Assembly: GCA_038746605.1 (NCBI GenBank) | Contig: JBCDKM010000010.1 | Location: forward strand, 1 to 64,000 | Length of the DNA: 64,000 bases | Direction of reading: 5' to 3' | Origin: Rubricoccus sp038746605 | Lineage (GTDB): Bacteria > Bacteroidota > Rhodothermia > Rhodothermales > Rubricoccaceae | In this document: in pieces, positions 50,962 to 56,839 of the stretch | Position numbering within the stretch: position 1 is the first letter of the stretch | Layout: each line of letters opens with the position of its first letter | Position numbers and translations under genes: made by a program | The notes under the pieces: generated by a model | What the model was told of the DNA's origin: nothing | The model's database searches: none | The model's input: the letters and a program-made list of their open reading frames with translations, nothing else

Positions 50962-52206
50962 ATGCCAATCCCACCTGAGCATTTCCCCATCCCTCATGAG
51001 TCGGCTCTACGACTCGGGCTGGAGACCCGTGTAGAAAGAGACCAAAGAGGGGACGTCAAGGCATGGGAGTACGTGTCCGCGTCCCTAGGCGACCACCCTG
51101 GGCTCTCGTACTACCGCTATGTTCCCCGGAAGCCTGGGGGGAAACCGTTCTCGGACGACTACGCGACGAAGTACGTCCAGGCCCTCACGAGGAAGTACGG
51201 GCCGAGTGGAGTCTGGAACGACGCCTGTGAAGCTCAGGCGAACCGACTGGCAGCAACAGTCAAGGGGCTGGAGGCTCTCGGGCAACCGACGAAGACCCTG
51301 GAACGCAGGACCGCAACTCGACTCCTCGTGGGGATGGGCTACAAGAATGCCCTGGAGGTCGGCCTGACGTTTCATCACCCCGGCGGCTTTCCCTACCTCC
51401 CTGGCACGAGCGTGAAAGGGCTCTGCCGGGCGTGGGCAGAGATGCTCGCAAGCGACGAGCAAACCGAAGGGCAAAAGCAAGCCGTAGCAAGAATCGAGCG
51501 CATCTTCGGCTCGAAGACTAAACAACCTGACGACCTCGGCGGTGACATGCGGGCAGGATCGGTCTGCTTCCTCGACGCACTTCCGACTCGCTTCCCGAGG
51601 CTCGATGCCGACCTCCTCAACCCGCACTACAGCGCGTATTACATGGACGAAGCGGGCGAAACGGCTCCTTCGGACTGGCTTAGTCCAATCCCGGTCGCCT
51701 TTCTCGCCATCGCAGCCGGGGAGACATTCCACTTCCACCTCGTCGGACGGACGGCCGAGGCAGGAGAAGACGTGACGCAGGCGGCCTCGTGGTTGACCGC
51801 CGCTCTAACAGATCTGGGGGCCGGAGGGAAGACCTCAGCCGGATATGGGTACTTCGAGCCCGACAGTGACGAAGAGACAATCCCCCCCGTACCGCCGGTC
51901 GCTGCTGCTGAGACGGGTATCGAGAAGGCTAGAGGCCCCTCACCCCACTCTGGTTTTGCAGACGTTCCTACAAAGCTAGAGCGCATCAGCATGAACACGC
52001 CGAATATCCCCGCCCAAGTTGTGCGTGTGGAGGCTCCCGTCGTCTTCGTCCGGCTTCACGTGGAGGGCTACACCGATCCCATGCCAGTGCAAGCTCGCAA
52101 CCTGGCCAACGACTTCAGCCCCGGCGACTGGGTTACTGTCAAGCCTGCGACTAAGGACAAAAAGAAGCGCGTCAATGGCGTCAGTGGAATACGCCGAATG
52201 AGGTGA
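50962..52206 (+). CDS. cmr6: Type III-B subunit Cmr6 with appended C-terminal domain
   Basis: The start at the ATG at 50962 fits the cmr5 stop at 50960 and gives 414 residues, longer than typical Cmr6. Residues 115-298 are the RAMP core (LLVGMGYKNALEVGLTFHHP, PYLPGTSVKGL, AGGKTSAGYGYF). After a disordered Pro/Glu-rich linker (299-348), residues 349-414 form a small basic beta-rich module (AQVVRVEAPVVFVRLHV, then SPGDWVTVKPATKDKKKRV) that looks like an OB-fold or cold-shock-like nucleic-acid binder. That extra domain is unusual. Cmr6 sits at the crRNA 3' side of the complex, so the module could bind the target or crRNA tail. Confidence 0.9.
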   Translation: MPIPPEHFPIPHESALRLGLETRVERDQRGDVKAWEYVSASLGDHPGLSYYRYVPRKPGGKPFSDDYATKYVQALTRKYGPSGVWNDACEAQANRLAATVKGLEALGQPTKTLERRTATRLLVGMGYKNALEVGLTFHHPGGFPYLPGTSVKGLCRAWAEMLASDEQTEGQKQAVARIERIFGSKTKQPDDLGGDMRAGSVCFLDALPTRFPRLDADLLNPHYSAYYMDEAGETAPSDWLSPIPVAFLAIAAGETFHFHLVGRTAEAGEDVTQAASWLTAALTDLGAGGKTSAGYGYFEPDSDEETIPPVPPVAAAETGIEKARGPSPHSGFADVPTKLERISMNTPNIPAQVVRVEAPVVFVRLHVEGYTDPMPVQARNLANDFSPGDWVTVKPATKDKKKRVNGVSGIRRMR

Positions 52207-52277
52207 CAACTGGGACGTCCCGGGAGGCACCGTCTACGCGCACCGCCGCGTAGGGAGCCTGCACCTTCCCCCTCGCC
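52207..52277. promoter_or_regulatory. Gap with palindrome and hairpin before the membrane CARF gene
   Basis: The 71-bp gap between cmr6 and the CARF gene contains GGGACGTCCCGG (52212-52223), matching the palindrome before cmr1, and a perfect 7-bp stem CTACGCG-CACCGC-CGCGTAG (52234-52253). It could be a separate promoter/operator for the effector genes. Confidence 0.5.
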
Positions 52278-53297
52278 ATGCTGTCCCGCATCGCTTCTGC
52301 CTTCGTCGCCCTGAGCCGGGCGTACGCTGAGATTAGGGAGCGCCGTAGTGCTCTCGCGGTCCTCGTTCTCCTTATCGCCGTGTTCGCGAGCGGCTGGCTC
52401 CTCGCGACCTCCGCCTCGCTGCTCGGCCTCCTCGTGTTGTACCTGCCGTGGCTACCAGATCCCGAGGCCAAGCAGGTGTCCGCAGAGCTGACACGGATGG
52501 TAATCTCGGCGAGCCTGTTTGTAGGTGTCTTGGTCGCCGCGTATGCCCGATACGGGCGCTACACGCCTCCAGCCGATGTCAACCAGAAACCGCCCGACTC
52601 GCGAAGGGGGCTCGTGGTCTTGCTGAGCCGGTTTGGACTCGGTGCTCCCTTCTGGGCGACGCTCAACTCCGACGAGAGCAAAACCGCCGGGCTGACGAAA
52701 GACGACCTCGTACGCCAGCTCGAAGCTCCTGTCTCACTCCCCGACGTGGCTGCCCTCCTCGACGCTGACCCACCGCTTCCAGACGATGCCCTGGTGGAAC
52801 GGCTCGCTCCCACCAACTGGGGGCCTCTTGCTCTAGCCGCGTACTATCATCGCTCGACTCTGGAACATGTCTACATCATCAGCACTGCAGGTTCCGACGG
52901 CTCGCACGACTCGGCTCCCCTCGCCACGCAGCTGATCCGGCGCATCGTGGGCGACCCCGCTTTGCCCGTGAAGACCGAACGGACCGTTGCGGTGTCAGCG
53001 AGCAACGCGGAAACGATGGGCGACCTCGTAACCGAGGTTGTGTTTCGTCAATGCGTCGCTGAGGACGACTTGGACCATGCCGACGTGATCGTGGACTTTA
53101 CGGGTGGAACCGGAGCCATGACAGCCGGGGCCATCTTGGGCGCCCGCGCTGAAAAAGCCCCATTGCAGTATTTCCAACAGCACGTGCCTGTGCTCCGCTC
53201 CATCGACGGGTACCACAGGCCACGACCGGCCTACGAGGTGCTACGGGACGAAGCCATCGTGGGTATCACCATCGAGACACGGCGAGCTCACCGCTGA
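52278..53297 (+). CDS. Membrane-anchored CARF protein
   Basis: This 339-residue protein has two or three N-terminal hydrophobic helices (about residues 24-44, 46-60 and 74-92), a linker, and a C-terminal CARF-like Rossmann domain at about 190-310. The diagnostic strand-loop D-F-T-G-G-T-G-A-M-T-A-G-A (273-285) and VYIISTAGSDGSHDSAP near the start match CARF ligand pockets, which bind cyclic oligoadenylates. No nuclease or protease motif is visible. It therefore resembles transmembrane CARF effectors such as Cam1, which disturb the membrane when the ligand binds, but it is longer and seems to be a different family. The position after cmr6 fits a type III signalling effector. Confidence 0.8.
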   Translation: MLSRIASAFVALSRAYAEIRERRSALAVLVLLIAVFASGWLLATSASLLGLLVLYLPWLPDPEAKQVSAELTRMVISASLFVGVLVAAYARYGRYTPPADVNQKPPDSRRGLVVLLSRFGLGAPFWATLNSDESKTAGLTKDDLVRQLEAPVSLPDVAALLDADPPLPDDALVERLAPTNWGPLALAAYYHRSTLEHVYIISTAGSDGSHDSAPLATQLIRRIVGDPALPVKTERTVAVSASNAETMGDLVTEVVFRQCVAEDDLDHADVIVDFTGGTGAMTAGAILGARAEKAPLQYFQQHVPVLRSIDGYHRPRPAYEVLRDEAIVGITIETRRAHR

Positions 53298-53302
53298 CCC
53301 TC

Positions 53303-54565
53303 GTGTTTCTCGTCGTCACCCACCACCCTCCTCGCGACTGGTGCCCCGAGCAACGCGAAGCCGCTGCCGAATGGGGCGAGACCGTCTACCTCGGGTTCCC
53401 CGTTGTCCCTGCCGAGGCGGACGCAGAGCACGTGGACGCGATGGCAGCCGAGATGGCTGATGACCTCACGAGCCGTCTCGTGTCCAGCAACGACGGTCCT
53501 CATGCCGTCCTCGTCGCGGGTGAGCCGACTCTGTGCTATCCGCTCATCGCCCGACTCCAAGCACGGGGAGTAGTCTGCCTCACCGCAACCTCTGAGCGCC
53601 ACGTAGAGAGGCTACCTGATGGCACAGAGCGGCGCGACTTCCGGTTCGTTCGGTTTCGGCCGTTCCCTTCCCTCCACGGCCACCCTCTCGTCCTGACACC
53701 TCGCGAGGAGAACACGCTCTCCGTTACTACGCTTCGGGTTTATCTCGCGTGCGAGACCGACGTGACACTTCCCCCGTTCGCAGGGTTCGCACTGTACGGT
53801 GCTCTCAAGCAGCGGGCACGCGAGGTCGGATGCCAGTGGGCGCCCGTTCCTTGCCTCGCCCGATGCGCCCAGCCAGAGGCGTGTGAGTACGGTCGCCTGT
53901 TCCAGCCCGTTGGGCCGACGCCTCAGCGAAACGGAGCGCTGCCTTTCGCTCTTTGTCTCCACGAGCCGCGTCGCGTAGCGTGGCGACGAGGCGAGACGCT
54001 CGGCTTTGACCTTCGCGTGATTGGCTCCGAGCCAGACTCTCATCTTCAGCTTCTCCGTGAGTCTCTGGAGACAGTGATAGCACACGGCCTCGGTGTGAAG
54101 GGCTCTCCGCCTGGAACGATCCAGGTGGAAGAGATCACCGCTGAGCCGCTTTTGCCTCGCGAGCCCCCCCAAGGTCCGCTCACAGTGACACTCGTCACCC
54201 CGCTGCGGCTTCGGCTCGATCGGGCCTGGGTCTCCCCTAACGATCTAGACGCCCACGCTCTCATCCGTGCGTGCCGCTCCCGAGACCGCGCCCTGCGGAC
54301 GGCCCTCGGCCTACCGCCTCAAATCGACTCGCTCGACTGGATTCAAGAGTCCATCCGTTGCACCCCGAACCTCCGGTGGCAACGGTTCCGGCGGGCCTCG
54401 AAGAACGGAGGCCACAGCGCGAGCGGCATCGTGGGCTCGCTCCACCTGGACGGTCCTCGAGAGGCCATCTCCGGGATGTCGCGCTTGCTCGTCGAGGCGG
54501 AGCGCCTCAACTTGGGCAGCAGGACCGCGATGGGGCTCGGCACGATCCGGGTGGAGACTGCGTGA
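53303..54565 (+). CDS. cas6: Csx20-like domain fused to Cas6 endoribonuclease
   Basis: This 420-residue protein starts with GTG at 53303. Residues about 125-420 are a Cas6 RAMP: AGFALYGALKQRARE, a Cys-rich stretch (C184, C188, C194, then EYGRLFQP) and the C-terminal glycine-rich loop LGSRTAMGLGTIRV; it should process pre-crRNA at the GCCGC/GCGGC hairpin. Residues 1-121 are extra: VVTHHPPRDWCPEQ, HAVLVAGEPTLCYPLIARLQ and TATSERHVERL...FRFVRFRPF. This pattern resembles stand-alone Csx20, a CARF-related protein proposed to handle cyclic oligoadenylates. By eye I judge it a fusion; a structure search is needed for the first domain. It begins 5 bp after the CARF gene. Confidence 0.8.
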   Translation: MFLVVTHHPPRDWCPEQREAAAEWGETVYLGFPVVPAEADAEHVDAMAAEMADDLTSRLVSSNDGPHAVLVAGEPTLCYPLIARLQARGVVCLTATSERHVERLPDGTERRDFRFVRFRPFPSLHGHPLVLTPREENTLSVTTLRVYLACETDVTLPPFAGFALYGALKQRAREVGCQWAPVPCLARCAQPEACEYGRLFQPVGPTPQRNGALPFALCLHEPRRVAWRRGETLGFDLRVIGSEPDSHLQLLRESLETVIAHGLGVKGSPPGTIQVEEITAEPLLPREPPQGPLTVTLVTPLRLRLDRAWVSPNDLDAHALIRACRSRDRALRTALGLPPQIDSLDWIQESIRCTPNLRWQRFRRASKNGGHSASGIVGSLHLDGPREAISGMSRLLVEAERLNLGSRTAMGLGTIRVETA

Positions 54566-54605
54566 CGAGGGTCTGTCTCCACAAACTCCCGGCTGGTTGG
54601 GCTGT

Positions 54606-54632
54606 GAGACGCCACAGCGCCCAGAGCGTCTC
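54606..54632 (+). terminator. Hairpin downstream of cas6
   Basis: GAGACGC (54606-54612) pairs with GCGTCTC (54626-54632) around a 13-base loop, 40 bp after the cas6 stop. There is no T run. It may mark the 3' end of the cmr-cas6 transcript. Confidence 0.4.
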
Positions 54633-54779
54633 CATGCATGCTGACGTGTGATGCTTCGAACAGAAGAGCTGATCCACGCACGCTGGAGCGCGTTGTATCC
54701 CAACAGTTTTCCCCTCATGCGACGGGAACGTGTCACTCTGCCACGCACAGCACAGGTGGGTGATCGGGGACTTCGCCCT

Positions 54780-54925
54780 CTGGAGCCGCTATCCCAAGGG
54801 CTACAGAGCACGGCGGTCACGCCCATGTCGCGCATCCAGCGGCTTGAAACCGGTTGCTCAGCACAGTGAGCTGAGCCTCAGTGCGGGCGACTCCCGCCCA
54901 CGCCAAGCATCTGGCGGCTTTGACC
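54780..54925 (+). CRISPR. Degenerate leader-repeat-spacer-repeat mini-array
   Basis: Bases 54816-54850 match the 35-bp CRISPR repeat at 29 of 35 positions, with the last 13 bases identical and the stem kept as GTCGC/GCGGC. The 36 bp before it (54780-54815) resemble the end of the real leader (CTGGAGCC...CAGAG..CGGCG). A second, more worn repeat lies at about 54890-54925 (GCCCACGCCAAGCATCTGGC then GGCTTTGAC), keeping a CGCC/GGCG stem. The 39 bp between them (54851-54889) equal a normal spacer length. The unit sits between cas6 and the CARF gene. It could be a relic array or a crRNA-like regulatory RNA. Confidence 0.7.
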
Positions 54926-54999
54926 GTGCCCGCCTCGACCGCTTAGAGAGCGCGTCGTTTGGTCTCCTCCTGTAGGTTCAGCGCCCTCCCAGCTTTGCC

Positions 55000-56256
55000 A
55001 TGCCTCGGCCTTACACCCTGCTCGCCGCCGTCGGGATGTCGCCCGCCGTTCTCACTGAGACGGTCTGGTCCCTAGCGCAGGACGGCCTTCTCCCTGAAGC
55101 CGTCCACGTCCTCACCACCAGTGTCGGCCAAGAGCGCTTCGAGACATCCCTCCTCTCTGGGGGCACCACCTCACGCTGGTCCCGTCTCTGTCGCGAGGTG
55201 ATCAAGTGCGAGCCAACTCTCCACTTCACCGTGCCCCACCGAGGAGGTGTCCCACTGGACGACATTCGCTCACGAGCGGACGACCTTGCATTCGGAGACG
55301 CCTGCTATGCCCTGGTCCGGCGGCTCGCCGAGCCTCCCAAGGCGGCGCCCCTCGTGGGCTCCATCGCGGGAGGGCGCAAGACCATGAGTGCGCACGTCCT
55401 GGCTGCGTTTTCGCTCTACGCCCGTCCACAGGACCGCCTCGTTCACGTTCTCGCCACTCCCGATCCCATGCCTGGTCAACCCACGCCGTTCTGGCCTGGA
55501 GATGGCGAAGGTCCTCTTACCATAGAGCGCGTGGATGTACCGTTTGCACGGGTCCGTGCTGTTCTGGCAGAGCACTTCGTGGAGAGGCTCGGCGACCGGT
55601 ATGACCTACCATCTGTGCTTCAGGTGTTGGAGCAGTACAACGTGCGCGATGTACCTGCTCGGGTCCGCGTCTGGCTGACCGGAGAACGTCGCGCGAGGAG
55701 CCAGGTGGAACTCCTGGCCTCCGATGGTCGCGTCCTAGCCAAGGGGGGCTTTACGAGGCGGATGCTCGGCCTCTTCCTCCTGCTCGCAGACGAGATTGAG
55801 GAGATGCGCCGCACATCGGGAGGGCCGTCCGGCGTGGTAGCCCACACCCTCACCGGTACCGACGGAACGCCGGAAGCACCTCTGGCCCGTCCTCACACCG
55901 CCCGTCGCATCTCTGCGGTCTACGCATGGTGTGGGTTTATGCATGAGCCGGAGCCAGTATGGGAACCTTCCGAGGTCCGCACGAAGATCAGTCGCTATCA
56001 CAACACGGAGGGACTCGGCGCTGTCAGCATACCGCCTCTTTTCCAGAAGCACCTCGCGTTTGACCGCACGAAGGGGCACGAGTTAGCGAGAGATCCTTCT
56101 CTTTCCATTCTCGAGCCAGATGCGTGGTACTGGCACTGGCCTGGCTTTCACGCACTTCCTATCTCAGTCGTCGCACCTCCAGGCCTGAGCCCGGACGCAC
56201 ACCCGTGGCCCTTCCGCACGATCTCGCCGCCTATCCGGTACAAAGAGACGGCCTAG
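55000..56256 (+). CDS. CARF protein of the Cas_NE0113 family with extra C-terminal region
   Basis: Residues 1-200 of this 418-residue protein match the CARF family first named NE0113: LLAAVGMSPAVLTETVWSLA at the N-terminus and the pocket motif G-S-I-A-G-G-R-K-T-M-S-A-H at 120-132. This fold binds cyclic oligoadenylate, and relatives act as sensors or ring nucleases. Residues 200-418 are a second region without a known catalytic set; LPSVLQVLEQY, LGLFLLLADEIEEMR and EVRTKISRYHN look like helices of a winged-helix unit, so it may be a ligand-controlled regulator. An R-X6-H spacing occurs (RTKISRYH) but a HEPN fold is not evident. It is the last gene of the island. Confidence 0.8.
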   Translation: MPRPYTLLAAVGMSPAVLTETVWSLAQDGLLPEAVHVLTTSVGQERFETSLLSGGTTSRWSRLCREVIKCEPTLHFTVPHRGGVPLDDIRSRADDLAFGDACYALVRRLAEPPKAAPLVGSIAGGRKTMSAHVLAAFSLYARPQDRLVHVLATPDPMPGQPTPFWPGDGEGPLTIERVDVPFARVRAVLAEHFVERLGDRYDLPSVLQVLEQYNVRDVPARVRVWLTGERRARSQVELLASDGRVLAKGGFTRRMLGLFLLLADEIEEMRRTSGGPSGVVAHTLTGTDGTPEAPLARPHTARRISAVYAWCGFMHEPEPVWEPSEVRTKISRYHNTEGLGAVSIPPLFQKHLAFDRTKGHELARDPSLSILEPDAWYWHWPGFHALPISVVAPPGLSPDAHPWPFRTISPPIRYKETA

Positions 56257-56299
56257 CCCGTTTCCACGCGTCGGCCAGTTACCCTGCAGCGAGGGAATC

Positions 56300-56396
56300 C
56301 TGGACTTCGCTGGACGTATCTGGACTCGGCTGGACCTGGCTGGCCCCCACGAGATCCTGGTGGACTCGAGCATACCCCGACGGACTCGTCTGGACC
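56300..56396. repeat. CTGGAC repeats in exact 10-bp phase
   Basis: CTGGAC begins at 56300, 56310, 56320, 56330 and 56390, with near matches at 56340 (CTGGCC), 56360 (GTGGAC) and 56380 (ACGGAC). All are multiples of 10 bp apart, so they lie on the same face of the helix. A 10-bp period does not keep a reading frame. Position near the attachment site suggests a protein-binding array. Confidence 0.6.
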
Positions 56397-56493
56397 GCGT
56401 TTGATGTCCCCCTTGGTCCCACACGGGATGTCTGTAGCCTACTCCGCATTCAGGACCGCATCGTTGCCTGAGAACCGTAGCCAGGAGAAAAAA

Positions 56494-56514
56494 ATGGTAC
56501 CCATCATGGTACCC
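56494..56514. repeat. Right arm-type repeats, ATGGTACCC pair
   Basis: ATGGTACCCAT (56494-56504) and ATGGTACCC (56506-56514) repeat with the same 12-bp spacing and orientation as the pair at 36201-36223. They lie 43 bp inside the right attachment site, against 115 bp on the left. Confidence 0.65.
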
Positions 56515-56556
56515 GAAATGAAAAAACCGGCTGCCACATGTCGTAGAAGCCGACTT

Positions 56557-56633
56557 TGGTGGGCCCTGTTGGATTTGAACCAACGACCTCTCGCGTGTGA
56601 GGCGAGCGCTCTAAACCCCTGAGCTAAGGGCCC
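56557..56633 (-). tRNA. tRNA-Val, anticodon CAC
   Basis: Read on the minus strand the gene starts GGGCCCTTAGCTCAG and folds as a full cloverleaf: 7-bp acceptor stem GGGCCCT/AGGGCCC, D arm GCTC...GAGC, anticodon arm CTCGC-CTCACAC-GCGAG with anticodon CAC (Val, codon GTG), a 5-base variable loop AGGTC, and T arm GTTGG-TTCAAAT-CCAAC. The 3' CCA is encoded (TGG at 56557-56559 on the plus strand). The 3' end doubles as the right attachment site of the island, so the element restores an intact tRNA. Confidence 0.95.
56558..56575. repeat. Right attachment site (att direct repeat)
   Basis: The 18 bp GGTGGGCCCTGTTGGATT are identical to 36068-36085 and form the 3' part of the tRNA-Val gene. Beyond this point the sequence is host chromosome. 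Confidence 0.85.
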
Positions 56634-56839
56634 AATTCGCGACGGAAACAAACACTTGTCGGCCGCGAGAGATGTAAACCTAGCCCGCAGCGAGAGCCTG
56701 GTGCAAGACGCCTCGCGTGGAGATTCCAAGGGGCTGGGGAAAACGACGCCTCTCCCGTCTATGACGCGCACACGACTTGCACACGCGTAGCGTCCCTGCG
56801 TTTCTTCATGACTTGGTTTCTCCCTCCCCACCGACGCCC

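Larger units (their letters stand above)
54566..54999. other. Intergenic region holding the mini-array and CARF promoter
   Basis: This 434-bp gap between cas6 and the second CARF gene has no convincing gene; open frames here are short and lack coding bias. It contains the hairpin at 54606-54632 and the mini-array at 54780-54925. The last 75 bp would hold the promoter of the CARF gene. Confidence 0.5.
56257..56557. other. Right end of the island, non-coding
   Basis: This 300-bp stretch between the CARF gene and the tRNA contains the 10-bp phased repeats (56300-56396) and the right arm repeats (56494-56514). I see no gene. It likely binds integrase and accessory proteins. Confidence 0.55.

Noticed and set aside
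55700..56100. HEPN ribonuclease motif in the second CARF protein
   Set aside because: One R-X6-H spacing exists but the surrounding helices do not resemble HEPN, so a Csm6/Csx1-type nuclease is not claimed.
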